A program made the translations under genes and the position numbers. Positions 55,807 through 64,000 of a DNA stretch of 64,000 nt are shown here, in pieces. The stretch comes from Rhodobacter calidifons (GTDB lineage Bacteria > Pseudomonadota > Alphaproteobacteria > Rhodobacterales > Rhodobacteraceae). Within the stretch, counting starts at the first letter, position 1. Each line of letters opens with the position of its first letter. The notes beneath the pieces were generated by a model. That model was not told where the DNA came from, searched no databases, and saw nothing but the letters and a program-made list of their open reading frames with translations. The DNA is taken from the NCBI RefSeq assembly GCF_011174775.1, contig NZ_JAANHS010000013.1, forward strand, positions 16,565 to 80,564, in the 5' to 3' direction.

Positions 55807-56709
55807 TCAGGGCATAGGGGAAGCGCGTTTCCTCGCCCGTTCCCGGGCGAAGGCGTAAAGTCCCGATCCGACGACCAGCGCCGCCCCCAGCAGGGTCGAA
55901 CCCTCGGGCCGCTCGCCCAGAAAGACCATCGCGATCGCCAGCGCGAATACCAGCCGGGTGTAACGGAACGGCGCCACGACCGACACCTCGCCCAGCCGCA
56001 TCGCCGCGACCACCGCGTAATAGCCGAAAAGGCCCGAGACCAGCGCACCCGCCAGCCCCGCCCATTGCCCCGGCGTCGGCGGCACGAAACTCTGCCCCAT
56101 CCCCGCCATCAGCAGCGCCCCCGAAGGCACCAGCCCCAGATAGGCCCAGGTCGCCACCTGAAACGTCCCGATCCGTGCGGGCATCACCCGCGTCGCCAGG
56201 TCCCGCGCTGCCAGCACCACGACGCAGGCCACCGTCAACAGCCCCGTCGGATCGAAGGCCGCATCCCAGGGCTTCAGGATCACCAGGACGCCCGCGAACC
56301 CCACCAGGATCGAGGCCCACCGCCGCCAGCCGACCTTTTCGCCCAGAAACAGCGCCGCCCCCGCGACCACCACAAGGGGCGAGGCCTGCAACAGCGCCGA
56401 GGTCATCGTCAGCGGCGCCAGCGCCAGCGCCAGGATATACAGAACCGCCGCCGCCGCCTCGGCCAGCGTCCGCACCAGCGCCATGCCCCGCAAAGCCTCG
56501 ACCGACAGCACCCGCTGCCGCTGCCCCGCCGCCAGCGCCCAGAAGATGCAAGCCCCCGCTGCCCCGGTCAGCGCCAGAACCTGCCCCGGCGGCAGGGCCT
56601 CGGCCGACCATTTCAGGAACAGATCCTCGACGGCAAAGAACGCCATCGAGCCCACCATCAGCCCAGCTGCCCGGGTGTTGTCGGCGACATCGGTCGGGCG
56701 GGGGGGCAT
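55807..56709 (-). CDS. EamA/DMT-family transporter (leftward)
   Basis: A 300-residue membrane protein with about ten helices and two EamA repeats (roughly 12-145 and 155-290). The ATG at 56709 starts at the expected place. It is divergent from another EamA gene (166-bp gap); the two are only distantly alike. Probably exports a metabolite; substrate unknown. Confidence 0.85.
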   Translation of the reverse strand: MPPRPTDVADNTRAAGLMVGSMAFFAVEDLFLKWSAEALPPGQVLALTGAAGACIFWALAAGQRQRVLSVEALRGMALVRTLAEAAAAVLYILALALAPLTMTSALLQASPLVVVAGAALFLGEKVGWRRWASILVGFAGVLVILKPWDAAFDPTGLLTVACVVVLAARDLATRVMPARIGTFQVATWAYLGLVPSGALLMAGMGQSFVPPTPGQWAGLAGALVSGLFGYYAVVAAMRLGEVSVVAPFRYTRLVFALAIAMVFLGERPEGSTLLGAALVVGSGLYAFARERARKRASPMP

Positions 56710-56875
56710 GGCGGTCTCCGGTCGGAAGCGAAGGCCTACACCGGCCCGGCGCGAAAGGAAACCTCGCCGGCACGCCACGGCGCGTCTGCCCCCCATGCGC
56801 AATCCGCGCCGTGCCATGCCGCCTTGCCCCGGGGCACGAGGCGATGCAAAAGGGCGTGCCGGGGCAGGGGGAAAG

Positions 56876-57763
56876 ATGCGCAAGACGAAACTCGACGGGG
56901 CCGGGGTGGCGATGCTCCTTGGCGTGCAGGGCCTCCTCGCCGTCAACCAGATCATCATCAAGCTGGTGAACGCAGGGTTGCAACCCGTCTTCTTCGCCGG
57001 CCTCCGCTCGCTTCTGGCCATCGGCTTCGTCTGGGCCTGGCTCGTCTGGAAAGGCCGCCCGCCGCGCCTGCGCCGCAAGGCCTGGGGCACCGGCCTTCTC
57101 ATCGGCAGCCTTTTCGCCGCCGAATTCCTGTTCCTCTTCCTCGCCCTCGACCTGACCACCGTCGGCCGCTCGGCCATCATCATGTATTCGATGCCGGTCT
57201 GGTTCGCGATCCTTGCCCATTTCGGCCTGGGCGAACGGATCACCGGCCCCCGCGCCTCCGGTCTTGCCCTTGCCTTCACCGGCTGCGCCGCCGCGATCCT
57301 GTCGCGCCCCGACACCGGCGAGGCGAGCCTGGCGGGCGATCTCTGCGCGCTTGGCGCCGCCTGGGGCTGGGCGCTCACCGCCTATGTCGCGCGCCGCCCG
57401 GTGATGCGCGAGGAAGGCGCCGAGATGCAGCTGTTCTGGATGGTCGTCGTCTCGGCCCCGATCCTGCTCGGTGCCTCGCTCTTCTTCGGCCCCCTGATCC
57501 GAGACCTTCAGCCCCTCCATATCCTCGGTCTCGTCTTCCAGTCCTCGGTCGTCGTCGCGGGCGGCTTCATCGCCTGGCTCTGGCTTCTGTCGGTCTATCC
57601 CTCGTCCACCGTGGCCTCGTTTTCCTTCCTCACGCCGATCCTCGCGCTTCTCCTTGGCGCACTCCTCTTCGGCGAAACCATCGGCCTGCCGATTCTCCTT
57701 GCGGCGGCACTGGTCGCCGCCGGGATCGTCCTGATGAACCGGCCTGTTGCCGCACGGCCATAG
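56876..57763 (+). CDS. EamA/DMT-family transporter (rightward)
   Basis: A 295-residue membrane protein with two EamA repeats and about ten helices (for example VAMLLGVQGLLAVNQIIIKL at the N-terminus and SFLTPILALLLGALLFGE in the second repeat). The ATG at 56876 has AGGGGGAAAG upstream. Substrate unknown. Confidence 0.85.
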   Translation: MRKTKLDGAGVAMLLGVQGLLAVNQIIIKLVNAGLQPVFFAGLRSLLAIGFVWAWLVWKGRPPRLRRKAWGTGLLIGSLFAAEFLFLFLALDLTTVGRSAIIMYSMPVWFAILAHFGLGERITGPRASGLALAFTGCAAAILSRPDTGEASLAGDLCALGAAWGWALTAYVARRPVMREEGAEMQLFWMVVVSAPILLGASLFFGPLIRDLQPLHILGLVFQSSVVVAGGFIAWLWLLSVYPSSTVASFSFLTPILALLLGALLFGETIGLPILLAAALVAAGIVLMNRPVAARP

Positions 57764-58018
57764 CCTCCTCGTGCGGGGAATCGCGCAAGTCGACCGACGC
57801 CCCGGACCGAGGGCCGCAGAAGCCCGCCCCGCAACCGCGCCGAGAGCTTGGGAAATCCGGCACTCTTCACAAATTGCGCGAACTCTGTCCCCAGCTCTGT
57901 CCACATCCCCGGCTCACAACCCGTCGCGCCCGCGTGATGCGCCCGGCAAATCGTCAAGCCAGAAAATTCGCATCAGCGCAAAATTTTTCCGTTGATAGGA
58001 CGGGAAGATTACGACACT
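57764..58018. other. gene-free region upstream of nrdJ promoter
   Basis: About 255 bp with no supported gene. The right part turns A/T-rich (CAAAATTTTTCCGTTGATA near 57979-57997), as expected in front of a promoter. No repeat or RNA gene was recognised; no cobalamin riboswitch signature was seen. Confidence 0.5.
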
Positions 58019-58054
58019 TTGACAAAGCGGCGGGGACAACCACTAAATCTAGTG
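58019..58054 (+). promoter_or_regulatory. probable nrdJ promoter with overlapping NrdR box
   Basis: TTGACA at 58019-58024 and a CTAAAT at 58043-58048 (18-bp spacing) are overlapped by the dyad CACTAAATCTAGTG at 58041-58054, which fits the alphaproteobacterial NrdR box. NrdR represses ribonucleotide reductase genes when nucleotide pools are full. A second box, often 31-32 bp away, was not found. Confidence 0.6.
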
Positions 58055-58232
58055 CCGCGGCGAACAGGCAACTGACTCACACAAAGGGCATCCAAATCGG
58101 ATGCGGCCCTCCTGGCGGCGTGTAACCGTCAGGATCGGACCTCTGTTGCCTGATCGCTGGCGCGCAAGGTCGGACCTCCCCGCGATTGGACACAAGCAAG
58201 GGCCATGGGGCCACAAAAAGGAGATCAGGGGC

Positions 58233-61200
58233 ATGAAGATCGAGCGGAAGTTCACCACCGAAGCGACCGGCGCCTATGGCGCGATGGCCTTCACCACCAC
58301 CGTGTCCGAAATCCGCAACCCGGACGGCAAGGTCGTCTTCCGCAACGACGCCGTCGAGATCCCCGAGGGCTGGAGCCAGGTCGCCTCCGACGTGCTCGCC
58401 CAGAAATATTTCCGCAAGGCGGGCGTTCCGGCCGTTCTCAAGAAGGTCAAGGAAAAGGGCGTGCCCGAATTCCTGTGGCGGTCGGTCCCCGATGAGGAAG
58501 CTCTGGCGAAACTGCCGGAAGATCAACGCTTTGTGGGCGAGACTTCAGCAAAGCAGGTTTTCGACCGCCTTGCCGGGGCCTGGGCCTATTGGGGCTGGAA
58601 GGGCGGCTATTTCACCACCGAATCCGACGCCCGCGCCTATTATGACGAGATGCGCTTCATGCTCGCGCGCCAGATGGCCGCGCCGAACTCGCCCCAATGG
58701 TTCAACACCGGCCTGCACTGGGCCTATGGCATCGACGGGCCGAGCCAGGGCCACTACTACGTCGATCACGCTACGGGCAAGCTGACCAGATCCACCAGCG
58801 CCTACGAACACCCACAGCCGCACGCCTGCTTCATCCAGTCGGTGAAGGACGACCTCGTCGGCGACGGCGGCATCATGGACCTCTGGGTGCGCGAGGCGCG
58901 CCTCTTCAAATACGGCTCGGGCACCGGCACCAACTTCTCCTCGCTGCGGGGCGAAGGGGAGAAACTCTCGGGCGGCGGCAAGTCGAGCGGTTTGATGGGC
59001 TTCCTCAAGATCGGCGACCGCGCGGCGGGGGCGATCAAGTCGGGCGGCACCACGCGGCGCGCGGCCAAGATGGTGATCTGCGACATGGATCACCCCGACA
59101 TCGAGCAGTTCATCAACTGGAAGGTCATCGAGGAACAGAAGGTCGCCTCTCTGGTGGCTGGCTCCAAGATGCACGAGGCCCGCCTCAACGACATCTTCGC
59201 CGCGATCCGCCAGTGGGACGGGGCCGAGGCCGACGCCACCGACCCGGCGAAGAACGCCGCGCTGAAGGCCGCGATCAAGGCCGCCAAGAAGGCGATGATC
59301 CCCGACACCTACACCAACCGCGTGCTGCAATACGCCCGTCAGGGTTTCACCTCGATCGAGTTCCCGACCTACGACACCGACTGGGACTCCGAGGCCTACA
59401 TCTCGGTCTCCGGCCAGAACTCGAACAACTCGGTCCGCGTGACCGACGCCTTCCTGCGCGCGGTGAAAGAGGACAAGCCCTGGGAGCTGATCCGCCGCAC
59501 CGACGGCAAGGTCGCCAGGACCGTTTCCGCGCGTGAGCTCTGGGATCAGATCGGCCACGCCGCCTGGGCCTGCGCCGACCCCGGCATCCAGTTCCACGAC
59601 ACGGTGAACGCCTGGCACACCTGCCCCGAGGACGGGCCGATCCGCGGCTCGAACCCCTGCTCGGAATACATGTTCCTTGACGACACGGCCTGCAACCTGG
59701 CGTCGATGAACCTCTTGACCTTCCACAGGAACGGCAAATTCGACGCCGAGGCCTACATCCACGCGACCCGGCTCTGGACCGTGACGCTGGAAATCAGCGT
59801 GATGATGGCGCAGTTCCCCTCGAAGGAAATCGCCCAGCTTTCCTACGACTTCCGCACCCTCGGCCTCGGCTATGCCAACATCGGCGGCCTGCTGATGAAC
59901 ATGGGCCTCGGCTACGACAGCGATGAAGGCCGCGCGCTGTGCGGCGCGCTGACGGCGATCATGACCGGCGTCGCCTATGCGACCTCGGCCGAGATGGCCA
60001 GCGAACTCGGCCCCTTCGCGGGCTATGAGCGCAACAAGCAGCACATGCTCCGCGTCATCCGCAACCACCGCGCCGCCGCGCATGGGCTGCCCTACGAAGG
60101 CCTGAACGTCCCCGCCGTGGCGCTTGACCAGGCGAACTGCCCCGACCAGACCCTTGTCGCCCTGGCCAAATCCGCCTGGGACGAGGCCCTGCGCCTGGGC
60201 GAGGCCCACGGCTACCGCAACGCCCAGACGACCGTGATCGCCCCCACCGGCACCATCGGCCTTGTGATGGACTGCGACACCACCGGCATCGAACCCGACT
60301 TCGCGCTGGTCAAGTTCAAGAAACTGGCGGGCGGCGGCTACTTCAAGATCATCAACCAGTCGGTCCCCGCGGCGCTGGAAACCCTCGGCTACTCCACCAG
60401 CCAAGCGGCGGAAATCGTCGCCTACGCCGTCGGCCACGGCTCGCTCGGCCAGGCCCCCGCGATCAACCACACCGCCCTCATCGGCCACGGCTTCGGCCCC
60501 CGCGAGATCGAGAAGATCGAGGCCGCGCTGCCCTCGGCCTTCGACATCCGCTTCGTCTTCAACCAGTGGACGCTGGGCGAGGACTTCTGCAAGGGCACCC
60601 TCGGCATCCCGGCCGAACGCCTTGGCGACCCGACCTTCGACCTCCTGCGTCACCTCGGCTTCACCAAGGCCCAGATCGACGCCGCCAACGACCATGTCTG
60701 CGGCACCATGACGCTGGAAGGCGCCCCCTTCCTGAAACCCGAACACTACCACGTCTTCGACTGCGCCAACCCCTGCGGCAAGACCGGCAAGCGCTTCCTC
60801 AGCGTGGAGTCGCACATCAAGATGATGGCCGCCGCCCAGTCCTTCATCTCGGGCGCGATCTCCAAGACCATCAACATGCCGAACAACGCCACCATCGCCG
60901 AAGTGCTGGCGGCCTATGAACTCTCCCACTCGCTCGGCATCAAGGCCAACGCGCTTTACCGCGACGGCTCCAAACTCAGCCAACCCCTCGCCTCGGCGCT
61001 GATCGAGGACGACGACGAGGCCGAGGAAACCCTGGCCAACGGCTCGATCACAGAGAAGGCCCAGGTCGTGGCCGAGAAGATCGTCGAGAAGGTGATCGTC
61101 AAGGAAATCGTCCGCAGCCACCGCGAGAAACTCCCCGAACGCCGCAAGGGCTATACCCAGAAGGCCATCGTCGGCGGTCACAAGGTCTATCTGCGCACCG

Positions 61201-61907
61201 GCGAATATGCCGACGGCTCCCTGGGCGAGATCTTCATCGACATGCACAAGGAAGGCGCGGGCTTCCGGGCGATGATGAACAACTTCGCCATCGCGGTCTC
61301 GGTCGGGCTGCAATACGGCGTGCCGCTGGAGGAATTCGTCGAGGCCTTCACCTTCACCCGGTTCGAACCGGCGGGCATGGTGCAGGGCAACGACTCGATC
61401 AAGAACGCGACCTCGATCCTCGACTACATCTTCCGCGAACTGGCGGTCAGCTACCTCGACCGCACCGACCTTGCCCATGTCGCGCCGAAGGGGGCCGCCT
61501 TCGACGACCTCGGCCGGGGCGACGAGGAAGGCAAGCGCAACATCGCCGAGCCTTCGGAGGTGGCCGCCTCGAAATCGCTGGAGGTTCTGAAACAGGTCGC
61601 CTCGACCGGCTACATGAGGAAACGCCTGCCGCAGGAATTCACCGTCCTGCAAGGCGGGGTAGGGGCCACGGCGCTCGCCACCGGCACCGACGCCCTGTCG
61701 ATGCTGATGCCTGAAACCCGCGTGACCGGCTTCTCGGAGACGACCTCGACCTTCGCAATCGGCTCGGTCACCTCCGACGCCCGGTCCAAGGCCAAGCTGC
61801 AAGGCTACACCGGGGACTCGTGCTCGGAATGCGGCAACTATACGATGGTGCGGAACGGGTCGTGCCTGAAGTGCAACAGCTGCGGCGCGACGACCGGGTG
61901 CAGTTGA
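58233..61907 (+). CDS. nrdJ: adenosylcobalamin-dependent (class II) ribonucleotide reductase
   Basis: A 1224-residue class II reductase that makes deoxyribonucleotides with vitamin B12, with or without oxygen. Catalytic features: [20 protein letters not shown] near 475-494, [15 protein letters not shown] near 673 and the C-terminal Cys pair. The end carries a zinc-ribbon-like [18 protein letters not shown] motif. The N-terminal part is normal for the alphaproteobacterial form. ATG 58233 has AAAAAGGAGA upstream. No intein is present. Confidence 0.95.
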   Translation: MKIERKFTTEATGAYGAMAFTTTVSEIRNPDGKVVFRNDAVEIPEGWSQVASDVLAQKYFRKAGVPAVLKKVKEKGVPEFLWRSVPDEEALAKLPEDQRFVGETSAKQVFDRLAGAWAYWGWKGGYFTTESDARAYYDEMRFMLARQMAAPNSPQWFNTGLHWAYGIDGPSQGHYYVDHATGKLTRSTSAYEHPQPHACFIQSVKDDLVGDGGIMDLWVREARLFKYGSGTGTNFSSLRGEGEKLSGGGKSSGLMGFLKIGDRAAGAIKSGGTTRRAAKMVICDMDHPDIEQFINWKVIEEQKVASLVAGSKMHEARLNDIFAAIRQWDGAEADATDPAKNAALKAAIKAAKKAMIPDTYTNRVLQYARQGFTSIEFPTYDTDWDSEAYISVSGQNSNNSVRVTDAFLRAVKEDKPWELIRRTDGKVARTVSARELWDQIGHAAWACADPGIQFHDTVNAWHTCPEDGPIRGSNPCSEYMFLDDTACNLASMNLLTFHRNGKFDAEAYIHATRLWTVTLEISVMMAQFPSKEIAQLSYDFRTLGLGYANIGGLLMNMGLGYDSDEGRALCGALTAIMTGVAYATSAEMASELGPFAGYERNKQHMLRVIRNHRAAAHGLPYEGLNVPAVALDQANCPDQTLVALAKSAWDEALRLGEAHGYRNAQTTVIAPTGTIGLVMDCDTTGIEPDFALVKFKKLAGGGYFKIINQSVPAALETLGYSTSQAAEIVAYAVGHGSLGQAPAINHTALIGHGFGPREIEKIEAALPSAFDIRFVFNQWTLGEDFCKGTLGIPAERLGDPTFDLLRHLGFTKAQIDAANDHVCGTMTLEGAPFLKPEHYHVFDCANPCGKTGKRFLSVESHIKMMAAAQSFISGAISKTINMPNNATIAEVLAAYELSHSLGIKANALYRDGSKLSQPLASALIEDDDEAEETLANGSITEKAQVVAEKIVEKVIVKEIVRSHREKLPERRKGYTQKAIVGGHKVYLRTGEYADGSLGEIFIDMHKEGAGFRAMMNNFAIAVSVGLQYGVPLEEFVEAFTFTRFEPAGMVQGNDSIKNATSILDYIFRELAVSYLDRTDLAHVAPKGAAFDDLGRGDEEGKRNIAEPSEVAASKSLEVLKQVASTGYMRKRLPQEFTVLQGGVGATALATGTDALSMLMPETRVTGFSETTSTFAIGSVTSDARSKAKLQGYTGDSCSECGNYTMVRNGSCLKCNSCGATTGCS

Positions 61908-61921
61908 TCTAAATTTGGGTT

Positions 61922-61978
61922 GGGGCGCGTTGTCCTACCAACGCGCCCCCGCCACTCGGCGCTTGAGCCGCGCCGAGT
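61922..61978 (+). terminator. two tandem hairpins after nrdJ
   Basis: GGGGCGCGTTG/CAACGCGCCCC (61922-61949, 6-nt loop) and ACTCGGCGC/GCGCCGAGT (61954-61978, 7-nt loop), both perfect. No long T-run follows, so termination may be combined with mRNA 3' end protection. Confidence 0.65.
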
Positions 61979-62054
61979 AACGCTCGACCTGTTGAATTTG
62001 GCCGTAGAGCCAGAAGGGAGGAAGGGCGAAGCGTTTCAAGTGGCTCCTCATCGG

Positions 62055-62096
62055 GTCCACAGACTTACCCCGAACTTAGTGTGGGGACCTGTGGAC
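62055..62096. other. dyad GTCCACAG...CTGTGGAC upstream of the GrlR-like gene
   Basis: A perfect 8-bp inverted repeat with 26 bp between the arms, with an inner CCCC/GGGG pair, ends 37 bp before the proposed start. It could fold the leader RNA or bind a dimer. It is in a lower-GC patch. Confidence 0.4.
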
Positions 62097-62133
62097 AACA
62101 TGCTCACTACGAACAGCAATGAGGACTACAATC

Positions 62134-62478
62134 ATGACTACTGTTGAGGGCCTGTACTGGGTCCAATTCGAAAGCAACCTCGGTCTTGTTGGGGTAGGCG
62201 AAATCCACGTCCACGACGGGGTTTTTCGCGGTAAGGACGATGGATACACTTACCGCGGCTACCTAGTTCGTCGCGGCGGATGCTATTTTGGCAAGGCTGT
62301 GATCATCCGAACGACTCCGGACGCGCTGTCGATCTTTGGTCCGGTGGAACGCTTCGAACTTGAGCTTTCGGGCCGGTTCGAGGGTGGGGAACTCCGTTTC
62401 TCTGGGCATGTAGTAGGTGCAGAACACTTGCGTTTGAGGTTTGTCCTTATGCGTCAAGTAAGTTTTGCCGCCGAGTGA
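62134..62478 (+). CDS. GrlR-like small regulator, probably acquired
   Basis: A 114-residue beta-rich protein. The N-terminus (MTTVEGLYWVQFESNLGLVG then GEIHVHDGVFRGKDDGYTYRGYL) resembles GrlR, the beta-barrel negative regulator of enteropathogen type III secretion, a family also found as orphans in environmental bacteria. Its base composition is clearly lower in GC than neighbouring genes and its codons are mixed, a sign of transfer. No GrlA or secretion genes are near. A GAGG lies 9-10 bp upstream of ATG 62134; ATG 62119 is an alternative. Function here is unknown. Confidence 0.65.
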   Translation: MTTVEGLYWVQFESNLGLVGVGEIHVHDGVFRGKDDGYTYRGYLVRRGGCYFGKAVIIRTTPDALSIFGPVERFELELSGRFEGGELRFSGHVVGAEHLRLRFVLMRQVSFAAE

Positions 62479-62491
62479 CAAACCCAGCCCT

Positions 62492-62549
62492 TTCATCTGT
62501 CCCCAAATATCCCACGGGGGTCCGGGGGTGTGAAACCCCCCGTCCGCCC
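62492..62549. repeat. dispersed CTGTCC...CCCACGGGGG element, copy B
   Basis: Matches copy A at 42491-42547 with only a few differences. It starts 14 bp after the GrlR-like stop. GGGGGTGTGAAACCCCC forms a hairpin. Confidence 0.75.
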
Positions 62550-62594
62550 TCAACCACCCACACAACGCCGGGACACCGAATCCCGTCCCATCCC

Positions 62595-62657
62595 CATCGT
62601 AGGGTGCGGCTCACAGCGCACCGTCCGAAGGTGCGCTGTGAGCCGCACCCTACGATG
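62595..62657. repeat. 63-bp perfect inverted repeat
   Basis: Two perfect 28-bp arms (62595-62622 and 62630-62657) around a 7-nt loop, GTCCGAA. The arms begin CATCGTAGGGTGCGGCTCAC. It may belong to a REP/MITE-like family with GTAGGGTGCG ends. Confidence 0.85.
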
Positions 62658-62741
62658 TCGCCACCGTTCCGTCGGCAAGACCCCCGGCAGCCTGAAAACC
62701 CCACCCACCGCCAACCACCCCACACAACGCCAAACCCCAAA

Positions 62742-62795
62742 GCGCCTCCCTCCCCCTTCCGTGGGGGAGGGATGGGGTGGGGGCTGCAGGCCAAC
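62742..62795. repeat. dispersed GC-hairpin element, second copy
   Basis: A 10-bp perfect hairpin (62747-62772, arms TCCCTCCCCC/GGGGGAGGGA, loop TTCCGT) followed by GGGGTGGGGGCT. The order of parts matches the reverse complement of the element between GTA g8 and g9. Confidence 0.6.
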
Positions 62796-62856
62796 CCCAC
62801 AACCCCCTTCCCCCGCCGCCCTCAATGCCTACCTCTGCACCAACCGGAGGCCGCAC

Positions 62857-63855
62857 ATGCAGCACTACTCCTACCTCGACCTGGCCCCGATCCCCGAAGG
62901 CCACACCCCCGCCGAAGCCCTCCAAGCCACCGTCGACCTGGCAAAAGCCGCCGAAAAGGCCGGCTTCCACCGCTACTGGCTGGCCGAGCATCACAACATG
63001 CCCGGCATCGCCTCTGCGGCGACCGCCGTCCTGATCGGCCATGTCGCCGGGCACACGAAATCCATGCGCATCGGCGCGGGCGGCATCATGCTGCCGAACC
63101 ACTCCCCCCTCACGATCGCCGAGCAATTCGGCACGCTGGCCACCCTCTACCCGAACCGCATCGACCTCGGCCTCGGCCGCGCCCCGGGCACCGACATGGC
63201 CACCGTCCGCGCGCTGCGCCGCCACATGGCACCCGAAGACACCTTCCCAAGTGACGTGCAGGAACTCATCGCCTATCTCGGCGACACCCCCGGCCCCGTG
63301 CAAGCCATCCCCGGCACCGGCACGCATGTCCCCGTCTGGATCCTCGGCTCCAGCACCTTCGGCGCGCAACTGGCAGCCTATTTCGGCCTCCCCTACGCCT
63401 TCGCCTCCCACTTCGCCCCGACCCATCTGGAGGAAGCCCTCGACATCTACCGCCGCAGCTTCCGCCTGTCGGACCGCCTGGCGAAACCCCATGTGATGAT
63501 CGCCGTCGGCGTCTCCGCCGCCGCCACGGACGAGGAAGCCATCTACCTCCGGTCCTCCCAACTCCTCGCCTTCGCGCGCCTGCGCACGGGCCGCCCCGGC
63601 CCGCTCCCGCGCCCGACCCGCGACCTCGGCGAAATCCCCGGGCCGATCCTGGAACAGGCCCGCAACGCGCTTTCCTGCTCCGCCGTAGGCTCCCCCGCGA
63701 CGGTCCGCCGCGAACTCACCGCGCTGATCGCCCGCCACCAGCCCGACGAGATCATCATCACCGGCATGATGCACGATCACGGCGCGCGCCTCCGCTCCCT
63801 CCAGATCGCCGCCGAGGTCCTCTCCGACCTCACCACCCCCGCCGCCGCCGCGTGA
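62857..63855 (+). CDS. LLM-class flavin-dependent oxidoreductase
   Basis: A 332-residue bacterial luciferase-like (F420/FMN-dependent) oxidoreductase of the MsnO8/YhbW group, with a TIM-barrel. Family sequences [24 protein letters not shown] near 38 and [24 protein letters not shown] near 68-91 are present, as is [16 protein letters not shown]. The ATG at 62857 has GGAGG upstream; in-frame sequence before it is repeat DNA. Substrate unknown. Confidence 0.9.
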   Translation: MQHYSYLDLAPIPEGHTPAEALQATVDLAKAAEKAGFHRYWLAEHHNMPGIASAATAVLIGHVAGHTKSMRIGAGGIMLPNHSPLTIAEQFGTLATLYPNRIDLGLGRAPGTDMATVRALRRHMAPEDTFPSDVQELIAYLGDTPGPVQAIPGTGTHVPVWILGSSTFGAQLAAYFGLPYAFASHFAPTHLEEALDIYRRSFRLSDRLAKPHVMIAVGVSAAATDEEAIYLRSSQLLAFARLRTGRPGPLPRPTRDLGEIPGPILEQARNALSCSAVGSPATVRRELTALIARHQPDEIIITGMMHDHGARLRSLQIAAEVLSDLTTPAAAA

Positions 63856-63912
63856 CGGCCAACCGTTAACCCCACTTCACCTCTAGAATGGAGCGCAACA
63901 GCTGAGGTTGGG

Positions 63913-64000
63913 ATGGGGTTTGGGATGGATCGGCGGGGGTTGCATCTGGATGGAGCGGAGCGGGCGGTGATCTTTGCGGAGCATCGTCGAGGCACGAGCC
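63913..64000 (+). CDS. gene start cut by the right edge, product unknown
   Basis: An ATG at 63913, with GAGG about 6 bp upstream, opens a frame of 29 codons (MGFGMDRRGLHLDGAERAVI onward) that runs off the window. The preceding gap contains GTTAAC. The fragment is too short to identify. Confidence 0.35.
   Translation, partial: MGFGMDRRGLHLDGAERAVIFAEHRRGTS

Larger units (their letters stand above)
62479..62856. other. repeat-filled gap
   Basis: This 378-bp gap contains no gene. It holds the element at 62492-62549, a 63-bp palindrome at 62595-62657 and the element at 62742-62795, so more than 45 percent of it is repeat sequence. Confidence 0.7.

Noticed and set aside
57764..58232. Cobalamin riboswitch upstream of the B12-dependent nrdJ
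   Set aside because: No B12-box-like sequence was recognised; the NrdR-type box is the better regulatory signal. A covariance-model search would settle this.
58545..61802. 1085-codon open frame on the minus strand
   Set aside because: Antisense to nrdJ, whose motifs are certain. Composition is typical of a reversed high-GC gene.
62046..62100. Replication origin (DnaA-like TGTGGACAA and GTCCACAG)
   Set aside because: Only two weak matches that form the arms of one dyad, no AT-rich unwinding element, and no dnaA, parAB or hemE nearby.

Overview
The window is high-GC DNA from an alphaproteobacterium of the order Rhodobacterales (Rhodobacter/Paracoccaceae type). The main evidence is a complete, colinear RcGTA-type gene transfer agent cluster followed by cysE, together with an E1-beta subunit carrying its own lipoyl domain, a B12-dependent NrdJ, and the fabD-fabG-acpP...fabF-mltG block. 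No rRNA, tRNA, CRISPR array, integrase or insertion sequence was found.

Layout. (1) 0.1-5.9 kb, minus strand: a cytosine-deaminase-like amidohydrolase with a BMP-family nucleoside/nucleobase ABC transporter. (2) 6.1-14 kb: an accessory catabolic block. It holds a GntR/FCD regulator, a class I glutamine amidotransferase, a cytochrome P450, a glutamine-synthetase-like ligase, a putidaredoxin-type ferredoxin, an inositol-monophosphatase-family enzyme, a single polypeptide joining a kynureninase-like PLP enzyme to a kynurenine-formamidase-like cyclase, and an HpaR-like MarR regulator. (3) 14-19.3 kb: remains of a collapsed sugar operon (Gfo/Idh fragment joined to a DUF993-like tail, and a shortened LacI), a glycerate 2-kinase, and a GMC oxidoreductase/SDR pair. 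(4) 19.4-25.2 kb: fatty-acid synthesis genes, a ureohydrolase and mltG. (5) 25.4-39.3 kb: the gene transfer agent, g1 to g15 with no broken gene. (6) 39.4-42.5 kb: cysE and a plsC-cdsA-CDP-alcohol phosphotransferase trio. (7) 42.5-63.9 kb: core metabolism (pdhABC, FtsB-like protein, aldolase, pgk, two cyclophilins, tyrS, anmK, rarD, an RluE-type pseudouridine synthase, eno, two EamA transporters, nrdJ), then a small GrlR-like gene in a repeat-rich spot, a luciferase-like monooxygenase and a gene cut by the right edge.

How the parts work together. The P450, ferredoxin, glutamine-synthetase-like ligase and amidotransferase look like an oxidative route for an amine that passes through gamma-glutamyl intermediates. 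The content resembles the mycobacterial pip/mor (cyclic amine) cluster combined with gamma-glutamylation as in aniline or putrescine breakdown. This is the best candidate in the window for an undescribed pathway, and the PLP/cyclase fusion next to it is unusual in its own right. The GTA packages host DNA. Its leader holds a promoter followed by a strong terminator-like hairpin ahead of g1, which suggests control by attenuation.

Intergenic DNA is also structured. At least three short dispersed repeat families sit just after stop codons, and hairpin arrays follow acpP, eno and nrdJ. One 378-bp gap (62479-62856) carries two of these families plus a 63-bp near-perfect palindrome.
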